DNA of 31,273 bases, taken from Pelagophyceae sp. CCMP2097 (lineage: Eukaryota > Sar > Pelagophyceae). The notes under the pieces are model-generated. The model was given only the letters and a program-made list of their open reading frames with translations. It was not told where the DNA came from and ran no database searches. The translations under genes and the position numbers were made by a program. Numbering within the stretch: position 1 is the stretch's first letter; every line of letters starts with the position of its first letter. Below are positions 1-10,496 of this stretch, in pieces. Location: the NCBI GenBank assembly GCA_026770575.1, contig MU657224.1:18935-50207 (forward strand), in the 5' to 3' direction.

Positions 1-534
1 GTGAGCAAGATAAGGTTTGAGTCGCAAGCATCTCGCCGTCGCGCCGCTTGTCGTGATCCGACTCGGCGCGCACGGGGCCGTCGCGAAACGCGCCGCGCGC
101 CAGCGGTTCGGCCAGATTTTTTGAGACTTCCCCTTTTTGAGAACATATGTCCATTTTTGAGGCACCACACCGCGCGAACGACGCGGGGTCCGTTGAACCC
201 TAAGGTTTCTATCGGATGAGCCTCGCCTCCCCAAGCGATGAAGCCCTTAGGGTCCAAAGGAGCCGCCCCCCGCCCGCCGAACGAGGTCCCCAAAGCTACC
301 TTCGGCCTGTGGACTTTCGAGAACTAGCGAGTCTGAACTTCAATGATAACGGGCTTGAACTTGCAAATCCTTGCATCGAAAATTTGGAATCTGTAACCGT
401 TCCGAAAACGTTGTTTAGCGATATTTTTGAAAAAAGCTGTGCCTGGACTTGTTTCAAGTCCAGGTTGAGGGGAGGAAACTCTGGCTGGACCGTGACCAGT
501 GGAGGATTTTGCCTCACCGGTGCATACGGCGGGC
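1..534. other. Non-coding leader upstream of the myosin gene
   Basis: I see no convincing protein in this stretch; the open frames are arginine-rich readings of GC-rich DNA. There are AT-richer patches at about 110-165 and 340-440, unlike the flanking coding DNA. A perfect 10-bp inverted repeat lies at 442-464, about 70 bp before the myosin start. This is probably promoter and 5' untranslated region for the myosin, but no core promoter element can be assigned. Confidence 0.5.
442..464. repeat. Perfect 10-bp inverted repeat (hairpin) in the myosin leader
   Basis: The arms CCTGGACTTG (442-451) and CAAGTCCAGG (455-464) are perfectly complementary across a 3-nt loop. The hairpin is followed by a purine-rich stretch and then the predicted myosin start at 535. 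It could be a 5' UTR structure or chance; the position is the reason to record it. Confidence 0.6.
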
Positions 535-3500
535 ATGCACGTCTACGTGCCCGATGCGGGGTCGGGCGTCTGGTCGCGCGCGAAGCTGCGCGGCGGCGAG
601 GCGTACGTCGGCGGCGCCGAGCGCACGGTCACCGTAAACGGCGCCTCTCAAAAAGTCGTGCTGCCGGAAGAGGCCATGATGGTAGACGCCTCGGCCAACC
701 TCGCAAACGTCGAGGACCTCTGCGCGCTCGCCCACGTCCACGAGGTGCGCGGTCAAGGGCAAGACACGTGTTTGCGGAAATCTTCATCGGGCCGAAGGAG
801 AAGATGCGCGCGGGAGAGTGGCGCAATCTGTTGCGGAATAAAATTCACCCGGACCAGAGCCGCAGTTTTCTTGAAAGCCGTGGAGCGCCTCTGGCAAGGC
901 CAGCCAGGTTTACCGCGCGCTCGGCCGTGGAAATGAGGAGAGGAGGCGGCCTCGAAATGGGTGTACAATTCGTCGCGCGTCGAAATCCCACGCGCTGTCG
1001 TAGGCGTCTATCCTCGAGGCCATTGACGACCGCACGGGCGCGGTGAGCGGCGCTGCCTCGCCCCTGGCGCGGCGTGGGGACGCGTGTCGAACGATGTGCG
1101 GACGCGTGTCGGACGCGCGTCGGAAAATAGGGCAAGCCGTATACGGCCGCCGGCGACGTCGTGCTCGCGGTGAACCCGTTCAAGTGGCTCGACGGTTTGT
1201 ACACGCGCGCGCAGCGCAAGGCGCACGAGGCGGGGACTGCGAAGACGGCGCACGCGTACGCGGTGTCCGCGGCGGCGGCGCGCGGGGCGGCGCGCGGCGT
1301 GGACCAGTCCATCCTCGTCTCGGGCGAGTCCGGCGCGGGCAAGACGGAGACGGTCAAACTGCTCCTTGCGCATTTGGCGGACATTGCGGAACACGGCGAA
1401 TCGACGCGTACGATCGTCTCGCAAGTCCTGCGCGCGGGACCGCTCCTAGAGTCGTACGGCAACGCCGCCACTTTGCGCAACGGTGCGCGCTTTGACCAGA
1501 AAGTACTTTACCGATTTGGAAGAGGTGAGGGAATGATGACTAGGCAACTCTTCTCGCTTTGCCAAGTTCGTCCGCGTGGAGTTCGACAGAACGGCCATGT
1601 CCATGGAAGGCTCGTGGTGCGAGACCGCCCTGCTGGAGAAGACGAGAATCGTGGAAAGAGCGGCTGGCGAACGAAGTTTTCACGTCTTTTACGAGCTCGC
1701 GGCAGACGCCGCGGCAGCCGCCGAATCTGCGAAGGCCGGGGGGAAGAAAATGGGCGACCGCAAATATATTTCTGCGAATTCGGCGTCCGAGGCGAAGAAG
1801 GCGGACGCTTCAGCAAAGCACGCCCGCGGCAAAGATGACGACACTTCTCGTTTGGAGATGATCTCTGCATTAGAGACCGTGTGCGGCTTAGACGGCGACT
1901 CCGCCTCTGCTTTGATGGCGACGATTGGCGCCGTCCTGGCTTTAGGCGACTTGGAATTCGCGGGCGACGGTGCGGAGGACGGTGGCGCCACGGTGGGCCA
2001 AGATGGTTTAAGGATCGCGGCTCTGATGCTCCGATGCGACTCTGCCGCGCTGCAGTCTGGGTTAACGGAGCGCGACGTGCGCGGCACGACCGTGCGCTTG
2101 GACGCGTCTTCCGCTTGCGCCGCGAGAGACGCCTTGGCGAAGGATTTATATTCGAGGGTCTTTGACACGATCGTCGACCTGTCCAACGCGGCGACGCGTT
2201 CAGACGCCGAGAAGCGGGGCAAGCCGGTGATAATCGGCATGCTGGACTTGTTCGGCTTTGAGTTTTATGGGACGTCCAACGGGTTTGAGCAGTTGTTGAT
2301 CAACCTCGCCAACGAGCGACTGCAGCAGCGCTTCGTCGCAGACGTTTTAGCGCGCGCCCAGCGCGAGCTCATGGCGGAGGGCGTGCCCTGGGATTCCGTC
2401 GAGTTCGACGACAACGCGGATGTCCTCCGCCTTTTAGAGGGCCGAGCGGGGCTGGTCGACATTTTGAACGAGGAGTGCGTTCGGGGCAACTCGGGAAGTG
2501 ACGCAAACTTCGTCGACAAGTTATTAGCCTTCCACAAGGGCCACGCTTCCTTGTCGACGCCGCGCGTGCGCGCGCACGCCGCGGGAGACGCGGCCTTTTT
2601 TCGCATTTCGCATTACGCGGGCGCTGTCCTGTACGCGCCTTGCGGCTGGGTGGAGCGAAATCGCGACGTGCTTCCCACCAAGCTGGAGCAGGCCATGCTC
2701 AAGGCGCACGACGCTGGCGGGGCGAAGTTCACTGCGCCCGGCATCTTTGCCTCGAGACAAAACGTGGCCGGCAAGACGGACGGTTCACCGGTCAAAGCCC
2801 GAGTGAAGCGAGGCCGAGGGTCGTGCTTGTCGGCGTCGGAGACGGTCGGGTCCAAGTTCCGTCTGCAGTTGCGGTTGCTGATGCGGGACATCGCGGCGAC
2901 GAAGTGCCGTTACGTGAGGTGCATCCGGCCAAACGACCAAGCCATCCCAATCGGCAGAGCCGGAGCCTTCGACCGCACGGCAGTCGTGGAACAGCTCCGG
3001 TGCTGCGGCGTCCTATCTGCTTTAAAGGTGGCGCGGGCGGGCTACCCGGATAGGGAGGCGCTGCCGACGTTTGTACAAAAGCGGCGTCGGCCAAGCGGCC
3101 CCGGGCAAACGATTCTTGATCAGTCTCCATCGCCGGATCATGGGGCCGGCGCCAAACGTGCCGCCGGTGACCCGCCGCCTGCGAAGGAGCCGGCCGTCGC
3201 CAAACGGGTCGTAAAATGCCACGCGTCGTAAAATGCCAGCAACGACCGTCGAACGTAGGTCATGCGCTACGCAGTCTGCGCCAGGATCTTCGCCCGCGGC
3301 AAGGGAGGCAAGGGCGCCACGACGCCGTCGACGATGCTCGAGGCCTGCCGCGGCGGCGCCGCTTTAGACGTCGAGGACGCGGCGGAAGAAGACGACGACC
3401 TCTTGGTCGCCGCGCACCGTGCGTTTTCAGCGTCCCTTCGTGCGCGATTCCTGAAATGCCTAAGAGCGGCGGCAGAGGCAAAGATGCACAGCGGAGGCTC

Positions 3501-5483
3501 AAAGCCGGGTGTGGCCCTCGAAGGACGAGTTGCGAGTGTGTTTCGATAGGTTCGAACGGCGACGGTGACGACAGTACCACGCTCCTCGACCCGGCAGTCG
3601 TCCGGTCCTGCGCGCCCTACCGCGTCGCCGCGGCCGCTTTAGTGGAGGGCCTGGAGCAGCACGCGCGCAAGGCGCCCGGCCGGTCGTCTGCGGCTTCGGC
3701 CATCGCAGGTCGAGTCTTTTTGTTTTGTTTTGTTTTTCATCGTACAACTTGTTTCTATTAGGTCGAGTCTTTGTCGGCCGCACCAAAGTCTTTCTCCGAG
3801 ACGGCGCTCTCGACGAGCTGGAGAAGCTTCGGAACGCTGCGTGCTACGAATGCGTCACGGTGATCCAGAAACGTGTGCGCGAGCGTCGACACCGACTCAA
3901 GTTTGAAAAGATCGTTCGTATGATCATCCGCATCGAGGCCTTTGGCAGAATGGTCGTCGCCGGGGCCTTTATGCGCCGCCGCGCAAAGGAGCTGCGCGCG
4001 GCCAGAGCCATCTCGTCCCTCTGGCGCGGCGCTCTCCTGCGCAAACGCGGCGAGTTGAAAAAGGGACGGGCGGGCGCTGTGCAAATTCAAGCAAAGCTCT
4101 TTCGCCCGACTCTCGCAAGACTCGCCGTCGCCCGCAAACGCGCCCAGGCCCAAAAGGGCAAGCAGCTCGACGACATCCAGGGCCGTTTACTCGCGCTGGC
4201 GGCGCCGGCCCCGGAGAAGACGCGCGCCGTCTTCACGCGCGCGCCTTCTGCGGCAAACGCCGCGCAGGCAGCGGACCTCGCGCGCGCCGACGTCGAGCGC
4301 GCTCGAGCCGAGGCGGCGGAGACGGTCTCCGCCGCGCGCGCCATTGCCACTGACGCAGAGGCGGCGCTCGCAGAACTGCGCCGTAAAGGGGCGGCGTCCG
4401 GCTAATCGTCGCTGAGAGCACCTCTCCGAAGTGGACGCCGCCTTCGAACGACGCGTGCTCTCGGAGCCGAGGCAGCCGTCGTCGTCGAGCGACGCGTGCT
4501 CGCGTTCTGCGACGACGTTTGCAAATAGGCGAGAACGCGGCTTTGCGCGACCGGTGCGCTGCCGCCGAGGCGCGCGCGGAGTCGTGGCGCGTGACGGCGG
4601 CGCGGTGCAAGCAGCGCGAGGCGCAGCTGGTGGCCATTGTCGACGAGGCGAAGCGAGAGGCCCGGGAGGCGAAGAAGGCCGCGAAACGCGAAAGGTCGCT
4701 CGGCGCCGTGCTCCGCGACGACGGCGAGTCTTCGAGCTACACGCGCCTGCGCCACGCCATGCTCCGCGTCGACTCGCGCGTCACGCCCGCGCTGCGCCGC
4801 CGGCTCCTTGAAGCCCGAAAGCCGGATAAGAAGGTGCGTTGTCCGCCGACGCAGACGAGCGATGACGTTGGTCGAGCGAATATGATGTAGGTGACGGTGA
4901 CGCAAAACGAGCTGCGCGACTTCCGCGAGGGTTTGGTGCACCGCGGCCTGGACGTGCTGAAGCACTCGACGTCGGGGACTGCGGCGAAGAGGCGGCTCAG
5001 ACTCACCGAGGCGGGCACTTCGCTTTACTGGGAGAACCCAAACGGCGCATCGTCGAGGTCCAGGCGCGAGCTCTTCGTCTTGAGCGAGTGCATCGAGGTG
5101 CGCTGCATGCCCCTTTCCGATCCAACGTCACTTTCCGGAATATAAACGTATAGGTACGCGCTGCGCACGACGTCGACCCCGAGTCAAAGGACAAGCTCGT
5201 CTGCGGCACAAAGGTGCTCCGGCGCAGCATGGACTCCAAGCTCTCTCAGTGCGCCTTCAGCTTCGTCTACGCGCGGCGCACGATTGACGTGCAGTTCTCG
5301 AGCGGCGAAGACGCCAAGCTCGCGCTACGCTACTGCCGCGCGTTGGTCCGGGAAGCCAAGAGCAAGATGCTCAAGTCCATCCTGACAGAAGACGACACCC
5401 AGCTCGAAGACCGACCATCCGCCACCCCCGGGAAGACGCCCGCGACGCCCTCCAAGCTGAACTTTTGGGGCAAGAAAGCCTGA
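535..5483 (+). CDS. Myosin heavy chain with C-terminal PH-like domain (multi-exon)
   Basis: Actin-based ATPase motor. Supported exons: 535-744, 1004-1042, 1131-1482, 1544-3072, 3259-about 3439, about 3550-3708, 3762-4382, 4432-about 4503, about 4529-4833, 4891-5097 and 5154-5483, about 1,330 aa. The start is the ATG at 535, which opens an SH3-like N-terminal domain (VYVPDAG). The motor shows VNPFKW, the P-loop GESGAGKTET (about 1320-1350), switch I NSSRFAKF (split by the intron 1483-1543) and switch II DLFGFEF (about 2245-2265), then the GRTKVFLR converter (about 3770-3800). Neck helices have IQ-like motifs (VIQKRVRERRHR, VQIQAKLFR), followed by an Ala/Glu/Arg-rich coil. The last two exons look like a PH domain (SLYWENP, then FSFVYARRTIDVQF). 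Most introns are 49-61 nt and end in TAG. The junctions near 3440-3550 and 4504-4528 are ambiguous. The class is not assigned; the short tail argues against a filament-forming myosin. Confidence 0.92.
3073..3258 (+). other. 186-nt intron inside the myosin motor, with a tandem 14-mer
   Basis: Its position is fixed by the protein: the exon ends at ...ALPTF and resumes at VMRYAVCARIF, the expected course of the motor near its converter. Near the 3' end GTCGTAAAATGCCA occurs twice with a 17-bp period (3208-3221 and 3225-3238). It is longer than most other introns of the gene. Confidence 0.75.
3709..3761 (+). other. 53-nt intron flanked by perfect 13-bp direct repeats
   Basis: AGGTCGAGTCTTT occurs at both ends (3707-3719 and 3760-3772). 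Splicing AG|GT at the same point in each copy restores an uninterrupted reading frame through the conserved myosin converter (GRVFVGRTKVFL). The 40 nt between the copies are T-rich (TTTTG iterations), unlike the surrounding GC-rich exons. This is what an insertion with target-site duplication, or a tandem duplication, would leave behind. Confidence 0.85.
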
Positions 5484-5998
5484 GCCGCTTGAGGCGCAGG
5501 CCGACGACGACACCGCAACCAAAGGCGAACAAGAAACGCGAAGACTCGCCGCCACAAACCGACGACGGGCGCTGACGTGGATGCCGCGCCGCCCGACGCC
5601 CGAGATGCCGCGTCGCCAGCGAGGCCTGAAACCATTTGGGTCTGCTATCGAGCTGGGTCTGCCATCGAGCTGTTTGAAAAAAACGGCCCCCAACTCTCTT
5701 AAGATCCGATCCACCCAACTCTGCGACCGGCCGCACGCGTGCGACTCTGGGGACTCTAGAGACGGGTCACCTTTCGAACCTACTCTTCCTAGGACCCTAC
5801 ACTCAATTGAATGGTGAATAGCCCGATTTTGCACCTTCGAAGAAAATACTTGCACCAGCGGGCATTTGCATGGCCGTTCGGCGCAATTGCACAATTGCAC
5901 ATTGGAGACCGTTTGCCGACGGACGAGACAATTCCCGCGTACGGCCCGCGCCACGCTGCGGACGCCGTACGTGGCGTTGCAGCCCGTATTGAAAGAGG
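5484..5998. other. Myosin-kinesin intergenic region
   Basis: No gene is seen in these 515 bp. There is a tandem 18-bp repeat of the form GGGTCTGCYATCGAGCTG at about 5639-5674 and a doubled CAATTGCA at about 5882-5900. It should hold the myosin 3' UTR and the kinesin promoter, but no standard element is recognisable. Confidence 0.5.
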
Positions 5999-8900
5999 AT
6001 GGAGGGCCCCGGGCGAGTGAATGTCTTCGCGCGCCTAAGAGGCTTGAACGACCGTGAACGCGGCACCGCTGCGGCTGTGTTCGTCGTTCCCGACGAGCAC
6101 GGCGGCCCCGCGAAGCGTCTATGCGTCGACGACGTCGAGGCCGCCGTGGAAGCGCAGCTCCGGTCCTCGGCCTCGGGGCCCGCTGGGGCAACCGTGGTGC
6201 CGAAGACGTCTACTTTTGACGTGGATGGTGTCTTCGGGGAAGACGCCACGCAAGCCGAAGTCTTCGCGGAGGTCGGCATGCCCGTGCTGAACGCCGCGCT
6301 GGCGGGCTTTAACGGCTGCGTCTTTGCCTATGGTATGACCGGCAGCGGGAAGACATATTCTCTACTGCATCAAGACGCGGACAAGGCGGGCCTCCTCCCG
6401 CGTTTAGTCGCCACGCTCTTCGCTCGGGCGCAGATGGACGCCTCGAACGACTACTGCGTGGAGGCGGCTTCCTTGCAGGTTTACAACGAGACGGTGGATG
6501 ACCTTTTAGATGCTGATTACCAAAAGGGCGCCGGGCACAACCTGAACGTCCTCAAGGGCGGTATCGCGGACAAGGCCACGTGGGTCGCCTGTTCCTCTGC
6601 GCACCAGCTTCTAGAGCTCTTTGCAGGGGCGCGGAAGAACATCGTTTACGCAGAGACCAAAATGAATAAGTCCTCGAGCAGATCGCACGCCTTGTTCCAA
6701 CTCCGCATCAGCAAACGAGCCAAGGGCGGCGCCGTGGGCACCGTCGCGTTACTTTCGGTCGTCGACCTGGCAGGGTCGGAACGAGTGAAAAGAAGCGGGG
6801 TGCAAGGCGCGCAGTTCAAAGAAGCGGTGAACATCAACGGCTCGCTCCTCGCTCTAGGCCAGGTCGTCTCCGCTTTAGCGGCGAGGAAGAAGCACGTTCC
6901 GTTCCGCGACTCGAAGCTGACGCGGCTTTTGGAAGGGCAGTTGGGGGGCAACTGCGTGACTACGCTGTTGACTTGTTGCTCACCTTGCGCCGATTCAACG
7001 TCAGAGACCATCGCCGCATTGAACTTCGCGGCGAGGGCCATGCGCGTCGAGCTGCACGCCACTGTCAATGAAGCGATGCCGGCGGACTTTCTGGCAATGT
7101 CATCTTCTTTAGCCTTTGTGCCGACTTCGGACGATGCGTTTGATCGAGAGGCTCTGCAACGGACATTTGTTTTACTGGAGGAACAACGAGCTTTGGAAGC
7201 TTTGCGCTCCGCCGAGTTCCGCGGCGAGAAGAGCCGGCTGGAGAGGCTCGCGGTGGAGGCTGAATCAAAGGCGCAAGTCAATCTCGATTCCCAAGTGCGA
7301 GAGTCTCAGACGCGATCCGCGCACACCCTGGCCAAGGCCCAGACGGACTTCGCCGACGCTTTGCAGGCGCAGTCCAACTCTGCGCGGGTGCACTTGGACG
7401 AAGCGACGAAACGTCAAGATGCGGCCCTGGAAACGGAGCGCGAGGCCGCCAAAGCGAGGGAGGCAGAGGCATCTGTCCGAAACTTTGAAAAGCAGCGGTC
7501 GCTTTTAGAGGCCAAGGAGCGCGAGCACCGCGCGGTGATGGAGTCGGAGAGGCGGCACCACGCCACCGCGACTGCTCGAGAGTTGGCGAGGCAAAAGCAG
7601 GCCGTCGGCCACATCCAGGCCGAGCTGGTTGCGGCACGAGCGGAATCCGCCCTGAACAAAGAGGCCCTCGCGGCGCTTTCCAGGGCGCACTCGTTGGAGC
7701 TGGCGAAAGCGACGTTCAAGGCCCACGAGGCGCTTTCCAGGGCGAGCGCGGAGGCCCAGGCCCACGAAAACGCGCTTTTAGGGCTCACTTCCAAGCACGC
7801 CGCGGAAATGCAAGACGCGAAGAAGCGCTCGACCGAAGACCTGGCCGCGCTGGAGGCCACCTTGGAGGCGGCGCACGCCGCGAAGCAACACGAGTGGGAG
7901 GCCTTGACGTCCGCCTCGTCCACCAAACAGGACCTCGCCTCGACGGCGGCTTTAGCGACGTCGGCGCAGCTCGCGAAGATGAGCGCCGCGGCGGCGGCGC
8001 AGGCGCAGTCGAGTGCAGCGGCCGTCGAGGCGTTGGAAGCGCACTTGGCGGCGTCTCAGTCCTGCGCCAAGGCCAAAATCCAAGAGCTCGAGACTCGCAC
8101 AATGGCCTTAGAGGCCGAGCTGCATCAGTACCAGAATCAGCTGACGGCGCTGGAGACGGAGCTGGAGGTCTTGCGCACGGCTGCAGCCGTGAAAGCGGCT
8201 GCGTCTGTGGCGGAGCACTCTGCTCGACTCGACGCGGCCCATAAATACACTTTGGCTCTGCGCGACCAGCTCACCGCCCTCGAGGAGCGCGCGAACTTCG
8301 AAGCGACCAAGGCGGACAACAACGTGCAGAAATTTGATGACTTACGGGAAAAGCTCACAAACGACTTGAACGCGTCAAGACAAGTCTTAATCGACATCCG
8401 AAAAGCCCACGCCCTCGAGCTCAAAGGCGAGCGTCTGGCGCACGGCGCGCTCTCGGCGGCGCTGGAGCACAAGCATACGAAGCAGGCGAGTCACGCGCTG
8501 CTGAGAATGCTCGAGTGGAGAGACGGTGACGCCCCTTACGTCGGACGTAGGTGCGGCGCGAACGCGCCGTCTACTCTTCGGCGAGGGTCATGGAGTCGGA
8601 GCAGCGGCAGGACGTCGAGCAGCGCTTGGCCGACATTGTGGGCTCGCTCTCGAGGCGCGAGGCACGGGCGGAGGACGTGGAAGCGATTCGTAATCTCCAA
8701 GGCAATCTACGCTCTACGAGACAGATCGTCGCAGATTCAGCGAGGGAGTCTCAGCAAGTGCGCGCGATCCTGGACCACGAGCGCCAGACGGACCGCATCT
8801 TTGGGGCCGCTTCGAAAAGAGGGTCGACGGACCGCACGGGAGCTTTGCCGGACGCGCATCATCAGCACCAACGCGTCGCTTCTTTGAGAAGCATCGCGAT

Positions 8901-9105
8901 CAAAAACCCCTCGCCGACGTCGCAGCGCGCTCTGGCGACGGAAGCGGTGACGCCACCGCCGCGACCTTTGACTTCGTCTGCCCGGCCGCGGACGTCCACG
9001 CAAGTCAAAGTCTCTTCAACGGGCCACAAACTCCCAAGGGCCGCCCAATTCCACGACGCCGCCGCACGAGCCGCCAACGACAGCGCGTTCCAGACACTCT
9101 TCTAA
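5999..9105 (+). CDS. Kinesin-like protein, N-terminal motor with long coiled coil
   Basis: Microtubule-dependent ATPase motor. The ATG at 5999 begins the motor directly (VNVFARLRGLNDRE). The P-loop GMTGSGKT is near residue 113, switch I NKSSSRSH near 222, switch II DLAGSE near 255, and the microtubule-binding HVPFRDSKLTRLLEGQLGG follows. The motor ends at about residue 360 and has no intron. Residues about 380-850 are a heptad-rich Ala/Glu/Gln/Arg coil, and the last about 90 residues are a Ser/Thr/Pro-rich tail. The frame changes between 8490 and 8590. Two introns fit the phase: 8495-8550 (56 nt, GC donor, TAG acceptor) or 8515-8585 (71 nt, GT donor). These give 1,016 or 1,011 aa. The subfamily is not assigned. 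Confidence 0.93.
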
Positions 9106-9425
9106 CCGCGCGGCAAGCCTCCTGACCCCTCCAAAGGGCGCCTCTTACTCCGAGGGCTTCTCGGCCCAGTGGGTTCTTAGACAGGGCGGAATAGCATGCA
9201 GCGGACAATGCCGGTCGGCCTCTTCAAGTCGCCGGGGCCACCGTTGCAACCTCGCCCTGACCTAGAACCTTCCCCGGCCGCGGCTCCGCGCAAAGGGGAA
9301 GTACTAATTTTATTTATAAGCCCGGGGCATGTACACACAAGTATCCGGCGTTTCAGCGACCATTGAGCTTGCCCGGGTGTCTCGGCGAGAGGTGCGGCGT
9401 CGGCGCGTTGCGGGCTTCTCGCGGC
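9106..9425. other. Intergenic region between kinesin and phytol-kinase-like gene
   Basis: 320 bp with no gene. A short AT-rich patch (about 9303-9322, TAATTTTATTTATAAG) sits about 105 bp before the next start codon and could be a promoter or a 3'-end signal for the kinesin. An upstream ATG at 9329 opens a different frame overlapping the next gene and looks spurious. Confidence 0.4.
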
Positions 9426-10496
9426 ATGTGGCTCCTCGCGGCGCTCGCCGCGGCCGCGGCCGCGGCCGAGCCGGCGGTTGGGTCGCGGCAGCGCGCGCGC
9501 TTACACCCGCTGCAGGGCGGGATCCAAGCCCGAGGCGCCGCCCCGCTCCACTTCCGCGCCGCGCCGGGCGCGCGCGCGCCGACCGGCCTCGTCCGCGCCC
9601 ACGCCGACGGGCAGCCGGCCGGCGCCGGGGAGCCGCCGCCGACGAAAGCCGCCGCACCGTTGCTTATCACGGCGGTCAAGTGCGCGACGGCAGCGTCGGC
9701 TCTATACGCCGCCGGGTCGGCATGCGTATTGTCGGCGTCACCGCGCACCGACGCGGCGGCGCTGCTGGCGAGGTGCGCTTTACAGGACACGGGGTGCGCC
9801 GTCGCCGCGGTGGCGGGCGCTGTCGTCTGGATCAAGCTATGGTCGACCGCGGAGGCCGCGGGCCTCGTCGCCGCAAAGGTCTCGCGCAAGATCATCCACT
9901 GCGCGACGGCCCCGCTCTTCCTCATGGTCTGGCCATTTTTTTCAACGAGTCCGTACGCGAGGCTCATCGCCGCAGCGGCGCCGTTACTGCAAGTCTTCAA
10001 GATCGTCGCCGCGGGCAACAGCGACGCGCCAAACGACATTGTTCGAGCCGTCTCGAGGTCGGGCAACAACCGAGAAGTTTTGGGAGGACCGCTGCTCTAC
10101 ACGGGCGTGCTCTTCCTCGCTACTCTCCTCGGCTGGCGCGGGTCCGCCGCCGCCGCCGTCGCCGTGGCGCAAATGGCCGTGGGCGACGGCATCGCCGACA
10201 TTGTGGGGAGGCGGTTCGGAAGACGGAAGTGGTCATTTAACACCGATAAATCGCCCGTCGGCACTTTAGCCTTCTTCTGCGGAGCGTCCCTCGCGACGCT
10301 AGGATTGTTCAAGTGGTTCTCTTTATTTGGCAGCTGCGTCAACCTCATGCAGACGCCGAACTTGGTCTTGAAAGTCGCGGCCATCTCGGCGACGTGCGCC
10401 GCCGTGGAGGTTGCGCCCGCAATCGGATTTCTTGACGACAATCTCAGCGTGCCCCTCGCAGGATGCCTCCTCGGACTCGCAGTCTTCCGATCATAG
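9426..10496 (+). CDS. Phytol/farnesol kinase-like protein (CTP-transferase fold), plastid presequence likely
   Basis: Intronless, 356 aa from the ATG at 9426; the frame is open a little further upstream but without an ATG. The N-terminus MWLLAALAAAAAAAEPAVG is a signal peptide, followed by a basic, Ala/Pro-rich stretch to about residue 70. This resembles the two-part plastid targeting sequence of algae with complex plastids. The body is polytopic and carries the family signatures VSRKIIH (about 9880) and GDGIADIVGRRFGRRKWSF with DKSPVGT (about 10180-10260), typical of the VTE5/FOLK and dolichol-kinase group. Known members phosphorylate phytol or farnesol using CTP, feeding tocopherol or prenyl salvage. 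The substrate here is inferred; other polyprenol kinases share the motifs. Confidence 0.85.
   Translation: MWLLAALAAAAAAAEPAVGSRQRARLHPLQGGIQARGAAPLHFRAAPGARAPTGLVRAHADGQPAGAGEPPPTKAAAPLLITAVKCATAASALYAAGSACVLSASPRTDAAALLARCALQDTGCAVAAVAGAVVWIKLWSTAEAAGLVAAKVSRKIIHCATAPLFLMVWPFFSTSPYARLIAAAAPLLQVFKIVAAGNSDAPNDIVRAVSRSGNNREVLGGPLLYTGVLFLATLLGWRGSAAAAVAVAQMAVGDGIADIVGRRFGRRKWSFNTDKSPVGTLAFFCGASLATLGLFKWFSLFGSCVNLMQTPNLVLKVAAISATCAAVEVAPAIGFLDDNLSVPLAGCLLGLAVFRS

Noticed and set aside
8526..8550. 25-nt intron GTGACG...GTAG in the kinesin
   Set aside because: It joins the exons in the wrong phase and would break the conserved coiled-coil frame downstream.
9329..10240. 303-aa plus-strand frame overlapping the phytol-kinase-like gene
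   Set aside because: Arg-rich shadow. The alternative frame has the signal peptide, membrane helices and family motifs.
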